Shown piece by piece: positions 41,501-49,250 of a stretch of 64,000 nucleotides of DNA. A model generated the notes under the pieces. That model saw only the letters and a list, made by a program, of their open reading frames with translations. It was not told the origin of the DNA and ran no database searches. The stretch's first letter is position 1. Each line of letters starts with the position of its first letter. The DNA comes from CAYQEU01 sp964532005 (GTDB lineage: Bacteria; Patescibacteriota; Doudnabacteria; UBA920). Where the stretch lies: assembly GCA_964532005.1 (NCBI GenBank), contig CAZHER010000001.1, positions 1 through 64,000 on the forward strand. The letters run 5' to 3'. The translations under genes were made by a program, and so were the position numbers.

Positions 41501-41569
41501 GAAGCTGACTTTGAGGTTCAGGTCGATGTGGCTGGGTCGGGTATTTGGCTTGGTATTGTAAAAATTTAA
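38507..41569 (+). CDS. ileS: Isoleucyl-tRNA synthetase (IleS2-type)
   Basis: A 1020-residue IleRS. The signature motif reads PHYGH (about 59-63) rather than HVGH, and the KMSKS motif is SKMSKSKNN (about 645-653). A CP1 editing domain lies at about 190-400 with TTPWTLPGN. The combination of PHYGH and the EKCSGxMxRIPEVIDCWVES segment (about 546-565) places it in the eukaryote-like IleS2 group, which in other bacteria is insensitive to mupirocin; this is inference here. The ATG at 38507 is preferred because the earlier in-frame ATG at 38456 lies inside argS. Operonic with argS. Confidence 0.95.
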   Translation: MNETSENSAAAGPKQSTTPNFNTLEQEVINYWKDNQTFEKSLEKNRGREAFIFYDGPPFATGTPHYGHMLASIIKDAVGRYQTMRGKYVRRRWGWDCHGLPIENIVEQKLKISGKKQIEELGVEKFNEACRSNVLSYVDEWGKMVARMGRWTEFENSYKTMDTSYMESVWWAVKQFWEKGLVYEDRKVLMYCSRCETPVSNFEVAMDNSYRDITEDSVFVKFKMVPRQRIVDWITDENTYALAWTTTPWTLPGNTALNIGPEILYVLVEQNDEHYILAKDRLEILDGNYEIKMEFSARSLEGLSYEPLYPGVIENNGKAHKIYPENYVTTTDGTGIVHNAAMYGEEDYLAAKDRDLPRMAMLDHKGEYMQNAPESLRGLFFKDADPIVLDELKSRGLVYKTLSFTHSYPHCWRCGTPLFYNALPAWFINIQKLKPRLLELNATEINWYPSHLKEGRFAKSIETAPDWNISRNRFWATALPFWKCESLDCDNVVCIGSLAELIEKSANFSEVYPEFKLNSSNYEAGVDDQNLDDAPNYDKLDLHRPYIDRVKLSCEKCSGQMQRIPEVIDCWVESASMPFAELHYPFENKELYNERYPADFVAEYIAQTRAWFYVMHVMGTVINDQAPFRNVVTTGNILAEDGSKMSKSKNNFPDPWLVIEKYGMDPIRFYLLTSPVMNGDDIDFSEKSIAEINRKVSLLFYNVWSFYRMYAKDQSPVERPQSNHVLDRWVLALLDQLVSRMTHEMNSYNTVKAGRLLTDFVNDLSTWYLRRSRDRIKAGGTDAETALSVLKYALVQTCRLLAPFMPFLSEHIFRDLTGQESVHLENWPVASDDANKEILENMDLARQIVTAGHALRKDSGIAVSQPLRAVSANIKGGSDDLDPELANLALEELNVKEWDTSLTDKSSIRPETIKTAEGGDLVASVYLDIELTPELQMAGNARKLERHIQDMRKKTGLKVGEMVDLYYTTTDQNLEKTLLELVDRRKTFVNQIQTSLEVEADFEVQVDVAGSGIWLGIVKI

Positions 41570-41579
41570 ACCATTTTTT

Positions 41580-42251
41580 ATGTTGGTAAAAGACTTAATG
41601 ACCCCGAAGGAAAAAATAATTTTTGTTAATCCTGAGGACAGTGTTACGAAAGTGGCGGACATGCTTCACAAATACCACATCACCGGGATACCTGTAGTGA
41701 ATAAAAATGGGGTGGTATTGGGAACAATATCCGAGAGAGATTTTATTACCGCAGAATCCGAGCTATACCTGCCAACTTACATAAAACTTTTATCAGGCAT
41801 GGACTATGTCCAAGGCGGTGGAAAAGACTTGCCTTATGTTGTAAACAAAATTGTCCATACCACAGCAAAAGATGTAATGAATCAGAAAGTTCCGTTTGTC
41901 CGACCTGATACAAGTTTGGAACGACTTGCGGCAATTTTTGCCGAGAAAAGAGTAAACCCGATCCCTGTAACCGATGACGATAATAAACTTATGGGAATTA
42001 TTTCCAGAAGTGATCTAATCAAGTTTTTTTCACCTTCTCAAATTCATAAAGTTTCAACTCCTGTCGGAAGAGGCGCCAGAATAATCGACAGTGAAGTGGC
42101 GTACACCCAGCAATATTTTCAGTCTCGTTTTGCATACGTTGCTAAAGCCCGAGCCAATATTTGGATTACAACCACAGTGGTTTTATCTGTTTTAGGATTT
42201 ATTGCCGGAATAATTTACGTGATAGATCCAAGTTCCTTTTTTGGCGGGTAA
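41580..42251 (+). CDS. CBS-domain membrane protein
   Basis: A 223-residue protein with two CBS motifs (about 1-60 and 95-150), each with a DLMTP/DVMN start and a GI/ISRSDL-type end. Together they form a Bateman module that binds adenosine nucleotides. A C-terminal transmembrane helix (about 192-213) anchors it. The target it regulates is not visible. It follows ileS by 10 nt and precedes recO by 5 nt. Confidence 0.87.
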   Translation: MLVKDLMTPKEKIIFVNPEDSVTKVADMLHKYHITGIPVVNKNGVVLGTISERDFITAESELYLPTYIKLLSGMDYVQGGGKDLPYVVNKIVHTTAKDVMNQKVPFVRPDTSLERLAAIFAEKRVNPIPVTDDDNKLMGIISRSDLIKFFSPSQIHKVSTPVGRGARIIDSEVAYTQQYFQSRFAYVAKARANIWITTTVVLSVLGFIAGIIYVIDPSSFFGG

Positions 42252-42256
42252 AAAAT

Positions 42257-42988
42257 ATGAGCCGTTCCAGAGAATTTTCTTTTACCGCCTTGGTGTTAAA
42301 AAAACAGCTTTTGGGCGAAGCTGATGAAATCGTCACCTTGTTTTCCAAGGACCAAGGCAAAATCCGCAGTGTTTCCAAGAGTAGTAAACTTTCAACCAGC
42401 AAGTTACAGTATTCATTGCAACCGCTTTTTTTGAGTGAAGTCAGCTTGGCTGGGAGGGGGAACTTGCCAAAATTGATCCATGCCAACACCACCAAGGTTT
42501 TTAGCAAGGTGTTGGAGAGTCAGAATAAAATTGCCATTTGGTTTGTGGTCGTAGAGTTAGTTGTTCGGATCCTCCCAGATGAGCTATCAAACCCAGATTT
42601 ATTTAATGAAACTATTGAATTTTTGGAATTTCTGGATGACACTAATGTTGGCAAGGAAACAGCAGAATTGGGTTTGTTAAGATATAAAATTAAAGCTTTA
42701 AAAGCAGTAGGACTTGGAATCCATAACATTCCAAGGTTAGAGCCGGGTAGACAATTGATGTTTAGCAGTTCTAGAGGTGGTTTTTATTACAATACCGGCA
42801 GGTTAGATGGGGAGGGGACTGCTGTTTCTGAAAACTTGTGGCACGACTTTGAAAATCTTAACCTGAGTAGTCTTGACTCACTTAAACTGTTTAAAAAAGA
42901 TGTTGAGACCAGTAAACTGGAAAAATTAGTGTCGCAGTTCGTCTCGTATCAGCTGGACCGTGAAATAAAGTCGGAAAAATATTTATAG
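42257..42988 (+). CDS. recO: DNA repair protein RecO
   Basis: A 243-residue RecO. The N-terminal OB fold is clear (LKKQLLGEADEIVTLFSKDQGKI, about 13-35), followed by an all-helical C-domain. The zinc-binding cysteines found in many RecO proteins are missing. RecO loads RecA on SSB-coated DNA together with RecR. The ATG at 42257 begins 5 nt after the CBS gene; an upstream in-frame ATG lies inside that gene. Last gene of argS-ileS-CBS-recO. Confidence 0.85.
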   Translation: MSRSREFSFTALVLKKQLLGEADEIVTLFSKDQGKIRSVSKSSKLSTSKLQYSLQPLFLSEVSLAGRGNLPKLIHANTTKVFSKVLESQNKIAIWFVVVELVVRILPDELSNPDLFNETIEFLEFLDDTNVGKETAELGLLRYKIKALKAVGLGIHNIPRLEPGRQLMFSSSRGGFYYNTGRLDGEGTAVSENLWHDFENLNLSSLDSLKLFKKDVETSKLEKLVSQFVSYQLDREIKSEKYL

Positions 42989-43000
42989 GGATTTCCGTGA

Positions 43001-43006
43001 TATAAT
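43001..43006 (+). promoter_or_regulatory. -10 element of the DUF11-like gene
   Basis: TATAAT 29 nt before the ATG at 43035; -35 not convincing. Confidence 0.45.
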
Positions 43007-43034
43007 TAAAAAGTAGAAATTTAACTTTTTATTT

Positions 43035-44846
43035 ATGGATTTTACAACCAGACCGGTGTCCGACAGCGCTCCTGCAGCACCAGAAAACCCAATAGAACCT
43101 CCGGCTCCAACTCCGGCTTCGACTGGGTCTCCGACTCCGCCGCCGGATTCCAAATGGCAAAAGTTCAAGGATTTTTACTTTGCCAATAAATGGTATGTTT
43201 GGGCAATTACACTAGGAATTGTTATTATTTCTATTTTGGCGTTTTTCGCATTTCGGCCAAGAGACAAAGGCCCAACCGGTGAAGCCAACGTAAAAGTTAG
43301 CATTGACGCACCTTCTGAAGCCCCGAGCGGATCGCAAATTGTTTATAAAATTTTAATTGATAATCAGGACCCTGCAAAATTGACCAATGTAGATTTGGAG
43401 CTTGTATATCCTGAAGGGTTTGTATACCTTAGTAGCACTCCAAAAGCCAATAGCCTGTCAGGAAACATTTTTACAATTCCAGACCTGTTGCCAGGCCAAA
43501 ACGTCGCTATAATTGTGAAAGTTAATGGACAAGGCGAAATAAACCAAGAAAAAAAAGTTGTTGCCAAACTACACTACCGTTACAGTAATTTCAATTCTGA
43601 ATTTATTAAGCAGGCAGAACACAAATTGCGTTTACTTGCCTCTGATGTGGCAATGGAACTTTCTGGCCCTGATAATACAACCAGCACCCAGCCCGTCACA
43701 TATAAATTAGATTATAAGAACGAATCTGATCACGACATTTCCAACGCCAGAGTTGAATTGACCTATCCTGAAGGGTTTAATTTTGCCAGCGGTAGCCCTC
43801 AACCGAGTTTGGGGAAAAATATTTGGAACGTGGGTAATTTGAAAAAGAATGCAACTGGGACCGTAGAGTTCAAGGGTTCTTTTACTACTGCAAGACCAGG
43901 TCAACGAGCCACTTTTGAAGCAAATTTTAAAGTTTTGGATGATCAAGGCGATTATTATTCCCAAGCATCCACCACCTTTACAACAACAATAGACAGTACA
44001 CCATTGGTAGTAACTCAGGAGGTGCAAGGGGTTAATAACGGGATAGCTGCCCCCGGTGCAACTTTGACTTTTGTTATTCGCTATCAGAACAATACCCAAG
44101 TAGCTGCCACGGGAGTAAATGTTTCGGCTACTATTGACTCAGATGCTATCAGTCTTTCTACCATAAAAGCTGAAGGCGGCGCTGAGGTAAACAACGATAC
44201 GATAACTTGGACAGCCGGAAGTGTTTCGAATTTTGTCAGCTTGGGGCCCAATGAGAGCGGCACACTGAGGTACTCCGTAAAAGTAAATAATCCCGCTACG
44301 CAAAATAGCAGTAAAAATATTACTGTTAATTCATCGGTGAAAATTAAGTCTAATGAAAACACTGTGTATCTTCCTGGCAATGCTTTGAGCGTAAAAATTT
44401 CCAGTCCTTCCGAATTGTCCAGCGCAGTTTCTGTAGTGAGCGGTCCTCACAAGCCACAAAGCGGATCCACAACCATATATCAAGTTACTCTAAGTCTGCG
44501 CAATACCAACAACGATTTTAGCGACGGGTTGCTGACCGGATTTGTCGCTACAAATATCCAAAATTTTGACAAGAACACCATTACTTCTGCAGAAGCATCC
44601 CTTGTGTCTTACGATCCATCAACAGGAAAGATTACATGGAAGGTTGGCAAGCTCGCCGCCCATACAGGCGACTTTAATCCCGCCAGGCGGCTTTCCTTCC
44701 AAGTTAAGGTTGTTCCCTCTGCTTCCCAAAGTAATTCCGATTTTGTATTGTTCCGCAGCGTTCAATTTTCTGCAAAAGACACTTTCACCAGCCAAGACAT
44801 AAATTTAAGCACAGCAGATATATCTACCGGTCAAGTGCAGCAATAG
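43035..44846 (+). CDS. DUF11-repeat surface protein
   Basis: A 603-residue protein. A Pro-rich cytosolic N-terminus (1-45) and one transmembrane helix (about 56-75) precede four beta-sandwich repeats of the DUF11 type (about 85-190, 200-315, 325-450, 455-590). The repeats share the sequence of YPEGF-like strands, LxPGQ turns and a late Lx-V-KV strand. Such repeats build extended stalks on the cell surface. Single gene with terminator. Likely a contact or adhesion protein; ligand unknown. Confidence 0.8.
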   Translation: MDFTTRPVSDSAPAAPENPIEPPAPTPASTGSPTPPPDSKWQKFKDFYFANKWYVWAITLGIVIISILAFFAFRPRDKGPTGEANVKVSIDAPSEAPSGSQIVYKILIDNQDPAKLTNVDLELVYPEGFVYLSSTPKANSLSGNIFTIPDLLPGQNVAIIVKVNGQGEINQEKKVVAKLHYRYSNFNSEFIKQAEHKLRLLASDVAMELSGPDNTTSTQPVTYKLDYKNESDHDISNARVELTYPEGFNFASGSPQPSLGKNIWNVGNLKKNATGTVEFKGSFTTARPGQRATFEANFKVLDDQGDYYSQASTTFTTTIDSTPLVVTQEVQGVNNGIAAPGATLTFVIRYQNNTQVAATGVNVSATIDSDAISLSTIKAEGGAEVNNDTITWTAGSVSNFVSLGPNESGTLRYSVKVNNPATQNSSKNITVNSSVKIKSNENTVYLPGNALSVKISSPSELSSAVSVVSGPHKPQSGSTTIYQVTLSLRNTNNDFSDGLLTGFVATNIQNFDKNTITSAEASLVSYDPSTGKITWKVGKLAAHTGDFNPARRLSFQVKVVPSASQSNSDFVLFRSVQFSAKDTFTSQDINLSTADISTGQVQQ

Positions 44847-44875
44847 TTAATTGTTGAGCTTTCAATACATTGACA

Positions 44876-44906
44876 CAAAAAGACTTGAATTATTCCAGTC
44901 TTTTTG
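44876..44906 (+). terminator. Terminator of the DUF11-like gene
   Basis: CAAAAAGACT-n11-AGTCTTTTTG, a 10-bp stem whose 3' arm ends in five T. Confidence 0.78.
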
Positions 44907-44970
44907 TTATATTTAGATGCTTTGGATAGGCGAAATCCTAAACTTAAATCCAAAGTTGGTAGGAGGAAAA

Positions 44971-45420
44971 GTGGCCGATACAAGTGGAACTAAACAGAAG
45001 AACTACAGCCTGACCCCGGCTGAGATTAAGTATTTTCAGTCTCATCCGTTTTCATTTCGTTCGCTCTCAGGTGGGTTTTTCCGGTGCAATCAAATTGATC
45101 GCTTTGGAAAACTGACTAAAACAGCGGTCGTCGGAATTCAGGGTCAACTCACAAGACACCATCATTCGTCGCAAAAACCTGAGCCGGCTATTGCGCCTGC
45201 GGTTGAGGAACCCGGCTCGGTGGTCTTGCCGCCCCCGAAAGGGTCGTGGGACAAGCTCGGATCTTTCATTTATTGCCCAAGATGCAACAGGGCATACGAG
45301 TATTGGCATCTGACTGTAGGTGCGCAGAATTTTTGTACCACCTGCAAGATGCCGTTCATGGCACCGGACTGGGGTGACAGACTACGCCAATCCGTTAGTG
45401 ATCGCTTTTTTTCCTGGTGA
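44971..45420 (+). CDS. Zinc-ribbon-containing hypothetical protein
   Basis: A 149-residue soluble protein. The GTG at 44971 is preceded by TAGGAGG (4-nt spacing), which decides the start over an upstream in-frame ATG at 44917. A Pro-rich linker (about 70-90) leads to a C-terminal zinc-ribbon-like knuckle: CPRC (about 101-104) and CTTC (about 122-125). The rest is unrecognised. It ends with TGA, has its own terminator, and has the strong SD and higher GC of the solitary SD-type genes. Confidence 0.72.
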   Translation: MADTSGTKQKNYSLTPAEIKYFQSHPFSFRSLSGGFFRCNQIDRFGKLTKTAVVGIQGQLTRHHHSSQKPEPAIAPAVEEPGSVVLPPPKGSWDKLGSFIYCPRCNRAYEYWHLTVGAQNFCTTCKMPFMAPDWGDRLRQSVSDRFFSW

Positions 45421-45454
45421 GAAAAAACTCGATTGCGATTGGATACCCACTATG

Positions 45455-45490
45455 CAGCGCCTTGGTTTTATAACCGGGCGTTGTTTTTTA
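45455..45490 (+). terminator. Terminator of the zinc-ribbon gene
   Basis: CAGCGCC...GGCGTTG with an inner GGTT/AACC helix, followed by TTTTTTATT. Confidence 0.75.
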
Positions 45491-45492
45491 TT

Positions 45493-45516
45493 AAAAAACC
45501 GCCCTATTCGGGCGGT
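45493..45516 (-). terminator. Terminator of the CHAP gene
   Basis: ACCGCCC-GAATA-GGGCGGT followed by TTTTTAA on the minus strand, just past the stop at 45535. Confidence 0.85.
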
Positions 45517-45534
45517 ATCTATTTTTTATTATTT

Positions 45535-46773
45535 TTAGTATATAAATCCTCGGACTTGGGGAGCTCCAATTGAGATCCACCGCTCACTGGTAACACCATA
45601 TCCCTTGTAGTTCATTTCGGAAACGCGATATTTCCCGTCTCGTACTTCTTCTACATAAGCAACGTGTCCATATGGGCTTTCAGTTGTGACTACTACAGCT
45701 CCTACTGCAGGAGCAGAGCCGGTGGCGTATCCGGCAGAACGTCCGTTAGACAACCATGCTTTAGCGTTGCCGCCAAAAGTGATCAAACGTTTGCTTGCCA
45801 CATACCATGTGCAATACCCCTTAGGGAACTTATGACCTTTACCGCTACGGATTATTACCGGAGTGCCGGCTTTGGTTCTAGTCTGTTGCTTTTTTGCATT
45901 TGTTTGGGTTGGTATGGGGGCTGGAGCTGGTGGTGGAGGAACAGAACCGTCAGGAACAATAATCCATTGTCCAGGTTCAATATCTTCTGCATTGGCTAAC
46001 CCGTTATAGGAAATAGTGGTCTCCATATTTCCTTTAAAGTACTCGGTAATGTCCGGAAGAGTATCGTTAGAGTCAACTTGGTAAAGAACCCCGTCAGTAG
46101 GAAGAATTTTTAAGAACCATCCTGGCTTAATAGTTTGGCTGGGTAAGTTATTGGCCCATGCAATAGTGTTTACGGAAACTCCAAACTGCCTGGCAATAGA
46201 AGATAGTGTTTCGCCACCCTTGGTTTCATAAATTACAACCTGTTTTGATACTAGATCTTGAACAGAATCCGGATTAGGCTTAACCATTATGTTGTTGCTG
46301 AAAGTAGCATCTTCATTGGTTGCATCGTAGTCGCTAGAACCGTCTAAAGATGTGAGAGTGCTTAGGGTTGTATCTGCGTACGCATGTGATATAAATCCAT
46401 CCTGGCTTACGGTTGTTTTTACAGTATTCTCTTTTGCGTACAGAGCCAAATTAAAATCAGCATGGTATCGCAAAAGTTTTGCGGCCAAGCTGTTATCGTT
46501 GTAAGTAAATTCTTTAACTGTACCAAATTTGAAAATCCCAATGTTCATCAAAGCAACAGCAACAACAAGCACACCGACCAATATTTCATTGGAAAAATTC
46601 AAAACTATATCCCAATTGTCCAATTTCTTTCTTAGAGAAATTCCTGGAAAATGGTTCCTATAAAAACGGGCGATTTCTGGAAATCGCTTGGAGAACACCG
46701 AGAGGAATTTTTTTCCGTAATATTGGGCAATAAAACTGTACGTTTTTGTTTTATTGGCAAGCCATGCTTGCAT
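45535..46773 (-). CDS. LysM-CHAP peptidoglycan hydrolase
   Basis: A 412-residue protein. A transmembrane helix (about 63-80) anchors it. Two LysM domains bind peptidoglycan (about 184-228, ETKGGETLSSIARQFG; and about 233-275). A Pro-rich linker leads to a CHAP amidase/endopeptidase domain (about 310-412) with the catalytic Cys in YCTWYVA (about 322) and His in GHVAYVE (about 372). It cleaves peptide bonds of murein during wall remodelling or attack on a host wall. It has an unusually long structured leader. Confidence 0.92.
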   Translation of the reverse strand: MQAWLANKTKTYSFIAQYYGKKFLSVFSKRFPEIARFYRNHFPGISLRKKLDNWDIVLNFSNEILVGVLVVAVALMNIGIFKFGTVKEFTYNDNSLAAKLLRYHADFNLALYAKENTVKTTVSQDGFISHAYADTTLSTLTSLDGSSDYDATNEDATFSNNIMVKPNPDSVQDLVSKQVVIYETKGGETLSSIARQFGVSVNTIAWANNLPSQTIKPGWFLKILPTDGVLYQVDSNDTLPDITEYFKGNMETTISYNGLANAEDIEPGQWIIVPDGSVPPPPAPAPIPTQTNAKKQQTRTKAGTPVIIRSGKGHKFPKGYCTWYVASKRLITFGGNAKAWLSNGRSAGYATGSAPAVGAVVVTTESPYGHVAYVEEVRDGKYRVSEMNYKGYGVTSERWISIGAPQVRGFIY

Positions 46774-46932
46774 GCGAACTAGAAAAGCTGAAATACGAAC
46801 TCCTTAGAACCGTTTTTGCCGATAGCAGGTCTTCTGAAACTAACAAAAAATGGAGGATCACACCATTCTGCTAATCGAAAATTCGGCTTAATCTAAACGA
46901 ATTTTGACTTTTAGTTACTCTCTATCACAGAC
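46774..46932 (-). promoter_or_regulatory. Long structured leader of the CHAP gene
   Basis: About 155 nt between the predicted transcript start and the ATG. On the minus strand AAAATTCG/CGAATTTT forms one hairpin. CGATTAGCAG pairs with CTGCTATCG (one bulge) around an AATGG-n9-CCATT hairpin that is followed by T6. An AAGGAG lies 26 nt before the ATG, too far to act directly. No known riboswitch consensus was matched. Confidence 0.45.
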
Positions 46933-46961
46933 ATACTAGCATTGGGCAAGGGCAGAATCAA
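46933..46961 (-). promoter_or_regulatory. Promoter of the CHAP gene
   Basis: TTGATT (46961-46956), 17 nt, TAGTAT (46938-46933) on the minus strand. Between 46962 and 47069 nothing further is seen. Confidence 0.7.
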
Positions 46962-47069
46962 GAAAATTCTCCACAGCTTGCATTTTCAGCCCATAATTAA
47001 GGGAAAAGAAACTCTTTTTGGCTTAAATATGAGTAAATTTGGCACAGAGGGTCAGTTAAAAAATGATGT

Positions 47070-47075
47070 TATAAT
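47070..47075 (+). promoter_or_regulatory. -10 element of uvrD
   Basis: TATAAT 9 nt before the ATG at 47085, leaving a 5' leader of at most about 3 nt. Confidence 0.55.
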
Positions 47076-47084
47076 GGTATTGGC

Positions 47085-49247
47085 ATGGAACTAAATTCTT
47101 TAAACAAGCCGCAGCTTTCCGCAGTAACGGCCCCTATGGGGCCGGTTTTAGTATTAGCTGGGGCTGGTTCAGGAAAGACCAGAGTTTTAGCTTACCGAGT
47201 AGCTTATTTAATAGAGCAGAATTTAGTAAAGTCGGAAAATATCCTTTCTTTAACCTTTACCAATAAAGCAGCTAAAGAGATGCAGTCCCGGGTTCTCAAG
47301 CTTTTAGGTAGTAAAACGGGTTCTATTGGAATGCCCATAATGGGGACTTTTCATTCTGTTAGCGCTCGGATTCTAAGAAAAGAAATAAGGGTTTTAGGGT
47401 ACTCTCCTGATTTTTCAATTTTGGATTCTGCTGACCAGCTCAAAGTTTTAAAGGATATAATAGAGGAGATCGGAATTGGCAAAAAATTTGCTCCGGCTGT
47501 GTTTCGATCTATAATTTCAAGAGCAAAAAATGTCCTACAAACTCCAGCTGAGTTTAACCTAGGCCTAGACAGGAACTTTCATGATCTGTGCGCGCAAGTC
47601 TATACTGCTTACCAGAACTTTTTGTACCAGCAGAATTCGCTGGATTTTGACGATTTGCTCATGCTGCCAATCAGAATTTTTCAAGCTTACCCAAAAGTTT
47701 TAGAAAAATACCAAAATATTTTTCAATATATTCTAGTAGACGAGTATCAGGATACAAATCAAGCGCAGTATATGTTTTTACACCTGCTCTCGGAAAAGCA
47801 CAAAAATCTTTTTGTGGTTGGTGATGATGCTCAAAGTATTTACGGATTTCGCGGCAGTGATATAGCAAATATTTTAAATTTTGAAAAAGATTTTTCTAGT
47901 GCCCGGGTTATCAAAATGGAACAGAATTATCGGTCAACGAAGAATATTTTGGCGGCCGCCCAAACCGTGATTAGTATGAATAATGAGCAGAAGCCAAAAA
48001 CACTTTGGACCGAAAATGAGTCAGGGAAGAAAATATGGGTTGAAGAAGTCCAAGACGGCAGACAAGAAGCTGTATTTATAGCCAGACAAATTATTAAGCA
48101 GATATCCAGCGAATCCGAATCCTCACAAATCGGTAGCGAGATTGAATATGAAGAAGAGCCGGAAGCAACAACTTCTTTTTCAATTTTGGACCAGTTCCTT
48201 AAAAAGCAAAATAAGGGAAAAGGGTCTTATGCAATGACATCGGGATGGGGTTTGCCTCAGATGCCAAAGGACCACACGGGCCTTAAAAATTTTGCGGTGT
48301 TATACCGAACCAATGCACAATCTCGTGAATTGGAAGAAGTGTTTATCGAGTGCGGAATTCCTTACCAAATAGTGGGCGGGGTAAAGTTTTATGACCGCAA
48401 GGAAATTAAGGATATGTTGGCTTATGCGCGGCTGGCAATAAATTTTACCGATTTAGTAAGTCTGAAGCGCGTAGTAAATGTACCCGCCAGAGGCATTGGA
48501 GAAAAATCCTACACTATAATAAAAGATTTTGTTTTTGAGTACCGGAAGACAAACCCCAGAACCGAAATATCAGATTTTAACAATTTTTTGTTGGCACTGG
48601 AGCAGATTTCGCTCCCACCCAAACAGAAACAGGCTTTGTTGGGTTTCTACGGCATTATCGCCAAAGCCCGGGACTTGCCCGAGCACGCTACAATTTCTGA
48701 TGCTTTACAGCTCCTGGTAAAATTAAGCCAATTGGAAGATTGGTATAGAGATGGTACTGAAGCAGGGGATGCCCGGGTAGAGAATATAAAAGAGCTGTTC
48801 AATGTAGCTGTAAAATTTGAAAATTTTCCTTGGCAGGAAGGGCTGACTCAATTTCTGGAGGAAGTTTCATTAATCACCGATCTGGATAGTGTCGAAGACG
48901 GCAAAGACGGGGTAACTTTAATGACATTACACAGCGCCAAAGGGTTGGAATACGACAATGTGTTTTTAGTAGGTATGGAAGAAGGAATTTTGCCTCATTC
49001 GCAGTCTTTGTTGGATCCCGTCCAGCTTGCCGAAGAAATACGACTTGCATATGTGGGGCTGACTCGGGCCAAAAAACAGTTATACTTACTTTATGCCAGA
49101 ACAAGAAGAGTGTTCGGATCTTTGCAGGCTAACTCCCCCTCGCGCATATTGCGCGTCTTGCCCAAAGAAACTTTAAACACGAACGCCCCTTCAAGTACGT
49201 TCATAGAGTCAGATAGGGGAATTAGCTATGAGTCCATGGATTTTTAA
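47085..49247 (+). CDS. uvrD: UvrD/PcrA-type DNA helicase
   Basis: A 720-residue superfamily 1A helicase. Motif Ia region LNKPQLSAV, Walker A AGAGSGKTRVL (about 25-35), SLTFTNKAAKEM (about 60), Walker B VDEYQDTN (about 220-227), GDDAQSIYGFRG (about 245-256), EQNYRST (motif IV), and the C-terminal TLMTLHSAKGLEYDNVFL (motif V) and RLAYVGLTRAK (motif VI) are all present. It unwinds DNA 3' to 5' in repair and replication restart. A Glu/Ser-rich insert lies at about 343-390. Followed by rsmA after 3 nt. Confidence 0.96.
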   Translation: MELNSLNKPQLSAVTAPMGPVLVLAGAGSGKTRVLAYRVAYLIEQNLVKSENILSLTFTNKAAKEMQSRVLKLLGSKTGSIGMPIMGTFHSVSARILRKEIRVLGYSPDFSILDSADQLKVLKDIIEEIGIGKKFAPAVFRSIISRAKNVLQTPAEFNLGLDRNFHDLCAQVYTAYQNFLYQQNSLDFDDLLMLPIRIFQAYPKVLEKYQNIFQYILVDEYQDTNQAQYMFLHLLSEKHKNLFVVGDDAQSIYGFRGSDIANILNFEKDFSSARVIKMEQNYRSTKNILAAAQTVISMNNEQKPKTLWTENESGKKIWVEEVQDGRQEAVFIARQIIKQISSESESSQIGSEIEYEEEPEATTSFSILDQFLKKQNKGKGSYAMTSGWGLPQMPKDHTGLKNFAVLYRTNAQSRELEEVFIECGIPYQIVGGVKFYDRKEIKDMLAYARLAINFTDLVSLKRVVNVPARGIGEKSYTIIKDFVFEYRKTNPRTEISDFNNFLLALEQISLPPKQKQALLGFYGIIAKARDLPEHATISDALQLLVKLSQLEDWYRDGTEAGDARVENIKELFNVAVKFENFPWQEGLTQFLEEVSLITDLDSVEDGKDGVTLMTLHSAKGLEYDNVFLVGMEEGILPHSQSLLDPVQLAEEIRLAYVGLTRAKKQLYLLYARTRRVFGSLQANSPSRILRVLPKETLNTNAPSSTFIESDRGISYESMDF

Positions 49248-49250
49248 TAT

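Noticed and set aside
46774..46932. ydaO-type c-di-AMP riboswitch
   Set aside because: The conserved sequence blocks of that class could not be found in the leader.
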